Positions 9,742-19,725 of a stretch of DNA of 43,515 bases are shown piece after piece. Numbering within the stretch: the stretch's first letter is position 1; each line of letters opens with the position of its first letter. A program made the position numbers and the translations under genes. This stretch comes from Cyanophora paradoxa (lineage: Eukaryota; Glaucocystophyceae; Cyanophorales; Cyanophoraceae). The DNA is taken from positions 1-43,515 of the forward strand of contig QPMI01000300.1 in the NCBI GenBank assembly GCA_004431415.1. Reading direction: 5' to 3'. Under the pieces are notes generated by a model, which was not told where the DNA came from, did no database searches, and worked only from the letters and a program-made list of their open reading frames with translations.

Positions 9742-10364
9742 AGGCACCTGTAAAGTCCACTCTCATTGTGGGAGCATTCACATACACAAGGGGATAAATG
9801 CGAATATACTTGATTCTGAGAGAAAAACCTATGTAAAAAGCATCCTTGATGCTGAGAGGAAATCCACTCAATAAAGCAACATCACCTGAGTTGTGAGCAT
9901 TGTTAATGTTCTCACAGACATATATTTTGTTCTGCCCATCTGATCGAATAAAAGACCAGTTGATCCATCAGTGGATGTTGCCACATTGAAAGTCTTAATA
10001 AAAGCATTGGTGTCCCCTGAACCATAGGCAATAACAGAGGAGAGTTCGAAAGTATATGGGAAAGCAACTTGAAGGTATTCAGTGGGGTTTCCCATATCTG
10101 CTCAGGAGCATAGGCTCCAGCTTCCCAGCCAAATGCTGAAGGTCTAGCCATGAAAGGCTCTTTACCTGTCACAGAGGATGAGGCAGTGAAGGCATCATCT
10201 GCAAGCTGATACCAATTTGCATCCAAAGGAGGTGATGTAGTGAGAGTGGATGATATGTAAGCCTTTGAAGGGTTCTTTAATTCATAGTTTGCTACTAGAA
10301 TGCTGCAAAGCTTATTAATCATATCATTGTTTGCTGCAATGTATGTTTCAGTGAATGCAAGCAT
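9731..10364 (-). pseudogene. Virion-type protein of unknown function, C-terminal discoidin-like stretch
   Basis: About 210 codons, ATG at 10364 (MLAFTETYIAANNDMINKLC). The frame shifts twice, near 10,090 and near 9,925; the last part reads FSLRIKYIRIYPLVYVNAPT MRVDF and stops at 9731-9733. That segment resembles the end of F5/8-type C (discoidin) domains (RYIRIxPxxxxxxxxLRVE), which bind carbohydrate or lipid, but the rest is too divergent to claim the fold. Located between capsid and phospholipase genes, so a virion surface role is possible. Tail-to-tail overlap of 11 bp with the plus-strand minor capsid gene. Confidence 0.45.
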
Positions 10365-10398
10365 GTCTGGATTTTAGAAGTGTCATCCAGGGAGCTTA

Positions 10399-11283
10399 CT
10401 ATATGATTTGGAAGTGGACTGATAGCCTATAGTATCTCCCATAATCCTGATCATAGTTGTAGGGTAACAACTCCTCCATCTTATCAAGGGCAGAAAGCTC
10501 ACTTGCAGCCATGAGCATGTTAATCAATGGGCTTCCATCTGTTGAGGCAATCCATGAGAGAATGCCCCAGCTGTTGACAGTCTCATAAGCATAACCCACA
10601 TAATCAGACTCTAAATGTGGGTCCACCTCTCCACAAGATATACTTATTACTATAATATCATCATCATCACTGTAAATTTTCTTTGCATGGCTGTAACCAC
10701 ACACACTGGGATTATTGTTTCCCGAAATGGCACCATCAATTAGACAGACATATACTCCCCGATTGAAATCAACAATGCTTACAGGAGAGAAATATGTAGG
10801 AGCAGCAGAAGTAGCCCTAGCAGCAATCTTACAAGGCATAAAGTTGTAATTGTTGTCATTTGTGATAAATATTGGTTTCATATTCTGAGTATCAAAGGAT
10901 GTGATCACAATGTCCTTTAGGGAATCCTGTATTAGTGATTCACCAGTAACTGAATTGATTGCAGTCTCCAAGGGTCCCACATCATACTTTGTATTAAAAA
11001 GGGCATTTTCGATTATATTTCGAGGATTTGCGAAAATCAAGGGCAGTTGAGTTAGGTAAATATTGTGTAAATCGTTTGCTGTCAGTTTAGGTTCACCTGG
11101 TTTATCAGGATGCCTTATATTCAAACCTATTGCAATGATCCCACCAGTGGAAGTTCCACTCACAAGATCCACAAGATCGATTATTCTCCTGCCAGTTCGA
11201 TTTTCGATTTCTTTTAGCAGCCTGGTTATGATAATGCCCCTTGCACCTCCCCCTGATAAAGACAGGCAGATTTTCAAGGGCAT
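10399..11283 (-). CDS. Patatin-like phospholipase
   Basis: 294 residues, intact. MPLKICLSLSGGGARGIII holds the oxyanion-hole motif GGGARG; VDLVSGTSTGGIIAIGL holds the nucleophile elbow GTSTG; CLIDGAISGNN holds the catalytic Asp in DGA; and AARATSAAPTYF matches the conserved ATSAAP segment. All residues of the Ser-Asp dyad are present. Family enzymes hydrolyse acyl chains from membrane phospholipids. No signal peptide is visible. Its position between capsid/fibre genes suggests delivery in or expression late in infection, perhaps for membrane penetration or exit; that part is inference. It is divergent from the fibre gene with a 43-bp gap. Confidence 0.88.
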   Translation of the reverse strand: MPLKICLSLSGGGARGIIITRLLKEIENRTGRRIIDLVDLVSGTSTGGIIAIGLNIRHPDKPGEPKLTANDLHNIYLTQLPLIFANPRNIIENALFNTKYDVGPLETAINSVTGESLIQDSLKDIVITSFDTQNMKPIFITNDNNYNFMPCKIAARATSAAPTYFSPVSIVDFNRGVYVCLIDGAISGNNNPSVCGYSHAKKIYSDDDDIIVISISCGEVDPHLESDYVGYAYETVNSWGILSWIASTDGSPLINMLMAASELSALDKMEELLPYNYDQDYGRYYRLSVHFQII

Positions 11284-11326
11284 CTTTTACTTATCAGGAA
11301 TTTTATAAATCCATATAGTAAAAGCC
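11284..11326. promoter_or_regulatory. Divergent promoter gap between phospholipase and fibre genes
   Basis: A 43-bp A/T-rich gap with ATAGTAAAAGCC directly before the fibre ATG and GATAAGTAAAAG directly before the phospholipase ATG on the other strand. The TAAAAG element close to the start recurs at several genes of the element and may be a promoter or leader motif. Confidence 0.5.
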
Positions 11327-14300
11327 ATGAGCTTCAATTACCCACCAAATCTAGAAACCATTCAAGATGATAATGCAAGCAGCACCAAGCATGTGAACTT
11401 TGATAATATTAAAGTAAAGGGTTCAGTTTCGATTGACCACAGTTCCGATAATTCATCCAAGACTCAATCAAGGGAGCATGCTTTATCTGTGAATCAAACC
11501 GATCCAGATAAGGAGGAAGTTAGTGTTGCTTTTAGCTTGGGTAATGTGAAAGCAAACCAAGTGGCAGAGATCAAAGCAACAAGAAGGAGACCTAGGAAAC
11601 TCAAAACCAGTGGCACTCACCCAGATATACCTTCTAGGTTTGATAGTGGTCGATTGATTTTCAATGTTCAAGATGAGCAGGGCAAACAGAACACAGGTTT
11701 GCGAATTTACAATGAGGGCAGCACTGCAAAAGCTGAGGTCCCCCAAGTATTGCAAGTGGGTCCCATTGCCAACACAAATCAGGTCTCCTACACAAATGAT
11801 GTCTACCCCAAGGATATTACATATGACTTTGCAAGGAATGAGCCTTTTGGGTTCTTTACTCCAAAAGATGTCCATCAAAAAAAGCCATCAATTACAATCA
11901 ACAGTAGCCCCAGTCAACCAGTAGCAATCCATTTACATCCTGATCTTGTTGAAATGGATAGGCACCTTTTGCCTTTGTATAGCAATGTGAAAGACCTTGG
12001 AATTCGAACCAGGCAATGGCGAAATATCCATGGCAGCAATGTGTATGCAAATGGTGAGAAGCTTGTAAGTGAGAAGACCATAAGAGAGATCTTTGAGTAT
12101 TATGGACCTGTCCCAGTTCCCTTCCCTCTTCCATGGGATCCACCGGATTTAACACCGAAAAAGCAACCAGGCAGAGAGTACACAGCAACTGAAGATGTAG
12201 CCTTTGGGCAGCATATTGTGAGTTGGGAGCAAGTTCGCAATAAACCTATAATTGAACCCAGAAAGCAAATAGATGAGCAGTATTTACCTCCTGAAGTCGA
12301 CATATTAGAGCTTGATGAATATCAATTCGTTCCAGATGAGGAAGAGTATTTACCAGATGGTTTTGACCCACAAGAATATGAATATGATCAGTTTGATCCC
12401 AATGAGGAGGAGATACTACCAGATGGCTTAGATCCACAAGAGTTTGAGTATGAGCAGAACTATGAACCTGATGAGGAGTATTTGCCAGATGGGCATGATC
12501 CACCAGCTGTTGATTATGAGCAACCTTATGAACCCCATGAGGAACTATTACCAGATGGATTTCGCCCAGAGATTTGGGAATTCTTCCCTGATTGGGAGCA
12601 GATCAACAATAAACCAGCCAGATATCCACCAGAGGATCACAACCATGACTGGGATGAGATATTAGGTAAACCAGAGAAATTCCCACCAGAGGATCACAGG
12701 CATGATTGGGGTGATCTGGATGGGATTCCAGATAAGTTTGCAGCAAGCAACCATGAACACACCTGGGATGAGATCAATGACCAACCAGAATTTGCAAAAG
12801 TTGAGCCTCTTGCTACTCTGGGAGTTTCTCTTTACCAGACTTGCAATGTCCCTGAAAGGATCTTTTTGAATCACCACTATGTTCATGTGAATGGGACACT
12901 TGCGAATTCAGCTATGAGAGGACCACTTCATATTAGGACATTACCAGGCTCTTATAATCCACCACCTGAACCAGGAGCAACCATACCAAATATCTTTGTG
13001 TCAAGCTACATGGAGGCTGACATTCCCACAGATACATTCAGAGTCCCAACAGACCCAGCAACCTACCAAAATTACAACTCTGCTATACAGGTTCATGTAG
13101 CAGATGTAAGCAGTCTAGATGGATCAAGACCAATGATAGTTTTCAGTCGAGATAAATATTCCTATATTCCCATAGTGGGAACTGCAAATGATAACTATGG
13201 GAGGGCAGAGCTTGCATGGATCAAAACAGATTATGGTGGGGTTCTTGAAGCCAATCAAAGAATGGCTGCAAAAAACATACACAATGAGAGCATTTCGAGA
13301 GTAGTCACAGAGGATTACCTTACTGCAGTAATCCTTGTTAATTTTGTAACCCTTGCTATGCTTGATCAATTTATTACAGAAGCTGAACTTGCAGCAGAAC
13401 TATCCAATTATCTCCCTCTTGTGGTGGGACAATCACAGGAAACCTCACAGTTAATAGTAATATTTACAGCAGCAATATAGAGACCAGCAACCTAAAAGTA
13501 AATGGAATCCTCACAATTGGCTCTTGCAATTTCAATACCATGAATCAGGTTTACGAAGAATGGTATGATGTCCCACCAAGCTTTGATCCAGCATCAAATA
13601 TCTCGAACTGCATTTTTGCTTGGAAGGCATCAGGAGTACCAGGTCAATCAGCAATGTATACAACTATAGTAAGCAGAGTCCCGAATTCAGTTGTTCCAGA
13701 CTTGTTTATCTCCGGAGCCAGTTCCTATTACACCAATCCCGAAATCAACAACCAAGTTAGTGTTTCAAGCCCAACAGGCACTTTTTATGCATATACCTCT
13801 GCTACAAGAACTATTGATTTCTCAAATGGGCTTACATTTTTCTTTGTGGGAAAATATCATCCAACTGCCTCTTCTATGCAAGTTCACTTGAGACTTTACA
13901 GAAGCGCCTTTCCATCACGATATTGTTATTATGGGGCAACATCTTCTACTGCTATTGGAATGAACCAGTTCACTATTAATGGAGCATCCCAAAACCGCCC
14001 AGTTATTACGGTTCCTTCTTTAATAAATACATGGTATTACACTGACCAAACAATTACTTCCAGCAGCTACACAGTCGGGTTAAATGGAGTAGATATTGAA
14101 ACACTTGTAGGAACAAATTATCTACCAGATAATACTGTCAATCATTTCGGATTTGGTAATATTGTGAATGGTGGTATTTCCGAGTTGATTGTTTTCAATA
14201 GGGCTTTGACAACTTCTGAAAAGAATGCTGTAAGGTATTACATTCAACAAAAATATGGATTCACTCATACCCAGACTCTGAATATTTACAGAGGATTAAA

Positions 14301-17300
14301 AATAACCTCACCTGATACTGTAATAGATTACCTTACAGTTACAAGCAATGCAAATTTACCACATCATCCAACCTCTAATGTGGTTCAAGGTTGGATTCAA
14401 AATCACACTCACACAAAAGCCCAGATTACAGATTTTGACCACACCCATGCCTGGTCGAATATTGTAGATAAACCTTTGACCTTCCCTCCCAGTTCTCACA
14501 ATCACTTATGGGAGCATATCACAGACAAGCCATTGACATTCCCTCCCAGTTCTCACAATCACTTATGGGAGCATATCACAGACAAGCCATTGACATTCCC
14601 TCCCAGTTCTCACAATCACTTATGGGAGCATATCACAGACAAGCCATTGACCTTTCCACCTGTTGCTCACACTCATGATTATTCCCAGATCACCAACAGT
14701 AACCACACTCATACTAAATCAGAGATCACAGATTTTGATCACACACATTTATGGGAGCATATCACAGATAGACCACTAACATTCCCTCCTGATTCCCATA
14801 CTCATGATTATTCCCAGATCACCAACAGTAACCACAGACACCCTTGGAGTGAAATCGACCAGCAGCCCAGGTTTTCATCAGCAGGCAATATTTTGACAGA
14901 CTTTACAAATGGTGTGAGTCTCTACCAGAGTAATACCATACCTGAAAGGCTACAACTAAATGATTATTATGTCAATCGAAAAGGCATTTATGGAGGGACC
15001 ACAATGGAAGGTGAATTATACATCAAACAACCAACAAGAATCCAAATGATTTCAGCAGGTGGTGTTGGGGTGATTGATACCAAACCAGGCATCTTCTTAA
15101 CAAGTTATTATAATGAGGACATCCCATTGACATCAGGATTACCACCTCTCCCATCTGATCCAGCAGCATATGATGACAAGGATGCCATTATGCAAGTAAA
15201 TGTAACAGATGTCAGTGCAACTGATGGCTCCAGACCTAAAATAATATTCAGTCGATCCAAATTCAATTATGTCCCACTTGCGGACAACCATCAGATAACT
15301 ATGGGAAATGCGAAATGTCCTGGATTAAAACATTAGCAGGAGGAGCCTTAGAAGTCAATCAGAGGATGGCAGCAAAAAACTTACACAATGAGACCCTCTC
15401 TGGTGTTGTTACAGATGATTATTTAGAAAACAAAGATTATGTAACAAATACAGAATTACAATTAGCTCTTACAGATGTTGTAACAGATACCGAATTAACA
15501 GCAGCTCTTGGGAATTATTTACCTCTTACAGGTGGAACTGTAACAGGAACTGTGAATGCTACCACTTTACAAATTGGTGGAACCACAATACCAAAAGGTT
15601 ACGATTTCGACCAATTAGATGTGGTTTCGACAGATAGAAGCGCAAATAATTGGAACTTAGGATGGACACCAAGAACCGGACAAACAGGATGTTATACAAC
15701 ACCACAAAATGATGAAGATTGTAGCGCTTGTTGGATGAGGTGGAATGTCCCCACAGGAATGAAAACGTTTTATATTCAAACCTTGTGTTGGTCTAATTGT
15801 AGATATTTTGACATCTATGGTCAAACAGCTAATGGTAATCAACATTTCCTTCGGCGTTTAAATGTTTATCAAGGTATTCAAGCATCAGTACATGATGGAA
15901 CACAATCCAGTATACTTTTCATCTCTATTAACTGTGAGTTTTACACAAAAATATATGTTCAAGGTCGAAAAGGTAGAATCCATCTTACAGGTGTTTTTGG
16001 GTGGAGTAGACAGAGGGCAACAGATAATGAGGTTGGGATGATCTCTTGGATAATATATTTAGTAAACCATCATTTTACTCAGCCGCAGACCTTCCACAAA
16101 CCGCAACATGGGCAACAAATGCATGGTTAAAATCAGTAGATGCAGTCGAGCGAATTTGGTTTGGAAATGGTCAAACTACATATATTCGAGGCTATGAAAA
16201 TGGCGATGGTGTATCTGTCGAATTTAGAAACTCAGCGGATGCAGCAATCTTAAAATCATATGGTAACGGTAACTTTTGGGTGAATAATACTATTACAGCA
16301 TCCACTATTAATGCTACTACCAAACTCCAAATAAACGGTAATGATGTCCCAAAGTTTCACACAGCAGATAAAACAGTAGGAGGTATTGCATTTAATAGAT
16401 GTTCTGAGGGTTGGACATGGCATGGAGTACAGCATGGGATCCATATTATAATTATGGTTCATATGTCCATAATAATCAATCTGATGACGAAACTTCTACC
16501 GCTTGGATTGACTTCGATATACCCGATGGATACCACACAGGAACAGCATTTTTAACCTATTTACCTTGGACTAACTCACGACTTTTTGAAATTTGGGGAG
16601 TTAATAGACAAGGGAATGAAGTTTTTATTACATCAGTGAATAGTTATCAACCATACGCCACATCGCCTGATGGTAACCACAGTGGTTTAAATAATGTTCC
16701 AATACATCTTGGAAATAGATTCCTCACTATTCGGATTAGACCAAAGATTGGAAGAGTTCATATTATGGGTATTAGTTACATGAAAATTTGGGTAGGAAAT
16801 AGTTATGGTGGTCACACCGGCTATATTCATTGGAATAACGTTTATAGTAAACCAAATATCTTAACAGGATCTGTGGGGACTTGGTTTAGTTCAAGTGATG
16901 GATATAATCGTATCCATTTCGGTAACCAAACTTCTACATATTTGAAAGGAGGGGAGATATTCCCCTTGTATTCCGAAATGAACAAGATACTGATATTTGT
17001 TACATGTATCATGGAGGATGGATGTGGATTGGAGGTTATTTAACACAAGGAAGTGACATAAGATACAAAACCGATATTAAAAAGATATCCGGCGCTCTTT
17101 CAGCAATAGAGAAATTAGAGGGAGTGAGTTTTAAACGAATTGGAAGTGAAAAAGATGGAGTTAAATTAGGTTTAATTGCACAAGATGTTCAAAAGGTAAT
17201 ACCAGAGGTAGTTAATGTTAAAAAAGACGATGGCTACCTATCTCTTGAATACACAGGTTTAATTCCAGTTCTCATTGAAGCTGTGAAGGAGTTGTCCCAA

Positions 17301-17354
17301 AAATGCAAAGATCTACAGGATCAAATAGACCAAATTAAAAATGTCAAAGTATAA
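11327..17354 (+). pseudogene. Giant fibre/receptor-binding protein with C-terminal peptidase S74 chaperone, several frameshifts
   Basis: One gene of about 2,000 codons, now split by one-base shifts near 13,427, 15,290, 16,045, 16,420 and 16,955. Order: a polar N-terminus; four acidic repeats containing LPDG(F/L/H)DP (about 12,330-12,590); DW/HDW-type repeats such as PPEDHRHDWGDLDG (12,590-12,790); a first domain GVSLYQ...NQRMAAKN (12,800-13,300); an LPL-x-GG-TITG strand repeat; a LamG/concanavalin-like segment (about 13,560-14,260); SHNHLWEH repeats; a second copy of the GVSLYQ domain (14,900-15,420); two related beta-domains (15,600-16,050 and 16,380-16,860); and the S74 chaperone DIRYKTDIKKI...GLIAQDVQKVIPEVV (17,050-17,350) with a coiled-coil end. 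S74 domains fold trimeric phage and viral fibres and then cleave themselves off. Expected role: host attachment. Confidence 0.8.
14491..14661 (+). repeat. Three tandem 57-nt units inside the fibre gene
   Basis: Units start at 14,491, 14,548 and 14,605 and are almost identical in DNA. Each encodes 19 residues containing SHNHLWEHITDKPLTFPP. A diverged unit follows at about 14,740. Near-identity at synonymous sites points to recent duplication. The repeat stays in frame and would lengthen the fibre shaft. Confidence 0.9.
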
Positions 17355-17357
17355 TAA

Positions 17358-17663
17358 ATGGCGACCTATCCTCTTGGTGGAACCACCTATTCTACTGAGC
17401 CAGTTGCGCTTTCTTTTGATACAATCACCCTTGTAAACGCATTACAAACAGTTGAAAAAACGATTCAGCAAACTAACAAGCTCTCACCAGTTGTAAATGA
17501 GTATAAAAACCTCTTGGTTAATGTCCTTGCTCAAGCTGCATATGGTGACCCTGTTGCTAAATACAATGAGTGTGATAACAACATTAAAGCAATGACATCC
17601 AACCTGCAAGTTCTTTCAACTGTTTACCAATCCCTTGGATCGAATTTAATCACTTTGGCTTGA
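17358..17663 (+). CDS. Small hypothetical protein, 101 aa
   Basis: Begins MATYPLGGTTYSTEPVALSF, followed by mostly helical sequence with heptad-like spacing (ITLVNALQTVEKTIQQTNKL). Intact. It starts three bases after the fibre stop codon, so it is probably co-transcribed with it. A fibre-associated or assembly role is possible by position. No family recognised. Confidence 0.55.
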   Translation: MATYPLGGTTYSTEPVALSFDTITLVNALQTVEKTIQQTNKLSPVVNEYKNLLVNVLAQAAYGDPVAKYNECDNNIKAMTSNLQVLSTVYQSLGSNLITLA

Positions 17664-17702
17664 TGGTAGTTTATTTTTCTTTCCTTCTTAGTAAAAGAAG
17701 CC

Positions 17703-18547
17703 ATGGGTGAATATAATCGAGTTCAACTTCCAATATATTCCCTTGGATCCCCTGCAATGCATTTTCGCCAGCATGAAGTTAATGATGAGGTTCGTGGTTT
17801 AGAATCCACAGAGAGACCCAATTCCAATGGTAACTCCTTTGATAAGAATTCGATTATTCGAGTTAAAGAGCTGAGAGCTGATAAGAATTCTGGTGTGGTT
17901 AAAACAACTCGACTTCTTGTCACCAATGCTAACTTCTTCCAGCCTACAAATGGAGGTCCTGATGCTTACAGTGTTGCCCTGAAAGCCCTAGATTTCGACA
18001 AGAATACTGCTGCTGTTACTGTGAGATCAGGAGGAGCATTTATTGGGGTGGTTGCAGAGTGTCAGGTCAACTCTCATCCTCCATTTCGTATAATGATGTC
18101 CCAGATACTCTAGAGCAAAATGTGGAAGACCCCCAACGAATTCGATTATATACTCCTGTCGCACAGCAGCCATTAATTCAATTTTACATTGGATATACTG
18201 TTACTCTTGAAAACTCGGAATTAATTGAAGGAACCAAAAGAGTACTGAGAGGTCTTGCGATTCCATCTGCAATGCTTTCCCTTTGTAGAGCCAACAACAA
18301 TCAAGTAGGTCATAAATACTATTTCAATGTTCAGGGATATAATCATTTCGGTTATGGCTACTGTGTTTATAATAATAATTTCACCTTTGACTTGTTTGTT
18401 ACAGATATTGGGTTATATACTATAACTCTTATCGGTTTGAGAACAGATATAGCCGCTGTATCAGCTCTTAGAGGTGTAACTCCTGATACTCTTTCAGTTA
18501 CAGGGTTTTACATGGAGCCAGATATTATTGATGACCCAACCCCATAA
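17703..18547 (+). pseudogene. Virion-type protein, first of a tandem paralogous pair, one frameshift
   Basis: About 280 codons starting MGEYNRVQLPIYSLGSPAMH. The frame shifts by one base near 18,050 (after RSGGAFIG) and continues to the stop at 18545-18547. Close parallel with the next gene: IRVKELRADKNSGVVKTTRL here against LRLQELRCDKNNGLVKTTKL there, both followed by LLVTNANF and by SGGA(F/Y)IG. Strand-rich, without Cys clusters or a signal peptide. Part of the plus-strand virion block after the fibre. Leader AGTAAAAGAAGCC precedes the ATG. Function unknown. Confidence 0.55.
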
Positions 18548-18570
18548 AAGATATATCCCTTTAATGTAAA

Positions 18571-19407
18571 ATGGCAGAGGCACCCACACCAATAGAGCGA
18601 ATTATAACACCACAGCTATCATTAGCTGCCCCAGCAAACCATGTTCTGCAGCATGCTACATTTGATGATGTAGAGGGTCTCCCATCCACAGAGGTCCAAC
18701 CTACAATGAACACCTTTGGTTCCACCCACAAACTGAGATTGCAGGAACTCAGATGTGATAAAAATAATGGATTAGTTAAGACAACTAAGCTACTTGTTAC
18801 CAATGCAAACTTTTCTGCTCATTATGGAGACCCAGATAGCTATGGAGATCCTCTGTCTACTTATTCTTTTGAATCTAGGTCTGGAGCTATTAACTGCAAA
18901 TCGGGGGGAGCTTATATTGGTGATGGTCTTAGGGTTGGTGGGGCTGTTGGAGCGCCTCTATTTGTGAATGATCAACCCAATCCCATTGATCCTAACACAA
19001 GAATTCGAACCTATGTCCCCAGCATGAATGCCCCATACATTATAAAGATATTCCCCATTGTTGTAAATGAACAAACAGCAGTAGTAGACTCTCTTGTTGA
19101 AATTGGTGACCACTACAAGGTAGTTGTTGATATTCCACCTGATGTTTATGCTGTTTGCCAAGTAGAGGGTGGAACTCCTAATTTTGCTGTTGTGATCACC
19201 CCATATGATAATTTTGGTATTGCTTATCATGGAGTCAATTTCGGTTTGGAAGATTATCAGTTCTTAGTGAGAGCCACCAAGTTTGGTATCTACAAATGTG
19301 TATTATATGCAGAGAGAACCGATTTTATTGCAAGGCAGAATACCTATGCTGAGTATTATGGCACAAATCGATATTTCCCCATTTTTGGACAGGATACTGC
19401 TCCATAA
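18571..19407 (+). CDS. Virion-type protein, second of the tandem paralogous pair
   Basis: 278 residues, intact, starting MAEAPTPIERIITPQLSLAA. Shares the ELRCDKNNGLVKTTKLLV block and the overall layout with the preceding gene, which has lost its frame. Later strands include RIRTYVPSMNAPYIIKIFPI and an ending rich in aromatic residues. The 23-bp gap contains TAAAAGATATATCC and then a short A-rich leader. A structural role (jelly-roll-like composition) is likely by context but not proven. No named family is recognised. Confidence 0.6.
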   Translation: MAEAPTPIERIITPQLSLAAPANHVLQHATFDDVEGLPSTEVQPTMNTFGSTHKLRLQELRCDKNNGLVKTTKLLVTNANFSAHYGDPDSYGDPLSTYSFESRSGAINCKSGGAYIGDGLRVGGAVGAPLFVNDQPNPIDPNTRIRTYVPSMNAPYIIKIFPIVVNEQTAVVDSLVEIGDHYKVVVDIPPDVYAVCQVEGGTPNFAVVITPYDNFGIAYHGVNFGLEDYQFLVRATKFGIYKCVLYAERTDFIARQNTYAEYYGTNRYFPIFGQDTAP

Positions 19408-19429
19408 GAATATTGGTTATATATAGAGT

Positions 19430-19702
19430 ATGGATAGTAAAACAAAAAAGTTTATTGATGCTGCTATGACAGTTCATGGTAAAGATAAATTCGATTACAG
19501 TGAGACACATTACATCAAAGCTCAAGAGAAAGTATCTGTGAGATGTTTGCAGTGTAATAAGGTGATCCTTACCTATCCCTTTAATCATGTGAAGGGATCA
19601 GGTTGCAGGGACTGTAACAAAAGAAAGAGTCAAGCACACAGGAAAAGAGCTACTTCATCAATCAGAGTAGAGTATAGGGATATTTGCATTAGGTTTGACT
19701 AG
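19430..19702 (+). CDS. Zinc-ribbon protein of the 'HGxxYDYS ... GCxxC' type
   Basis: 90 residues. The pattern FIDAAMTVHGKDKFDYSETH YIK, then VSVRCLQCNKV, then FNHVKGSGCRDCNKRK, matches a small zinc-ribbon module (DUF723-like) often found in or beside endonuclease-like proteins of phages and giant viruses: vHGxxYDYS, a CxxC pair, H-x(n)-GxGCxxC. Two CxxC pairs could bind one zinc ion. Intact, followed by a basic tail. A nuclease domain is not present, so this is the stand-alone module. The role is unknown; nucleic-acid binding is inferred. Confidence 0.6.
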   Translation: MDSKTKKFIDAAMTVHGKDKFDYSETHYIKAQEKVSVRCLQCNKVILTYPFNHVKGSGCRDCNKRKSQAHRKRATSSIRVEYRDICIRFD

Positions 19703-19725
19703 TTAATTTTTCTAAGGTATTCTTA

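Noticed and set aside
14491-14661. Evenly spaced repeats considered as a CRISPR array
   Set aside because: Units are contiguous without spacers and encode an in-frame fibre repeat.
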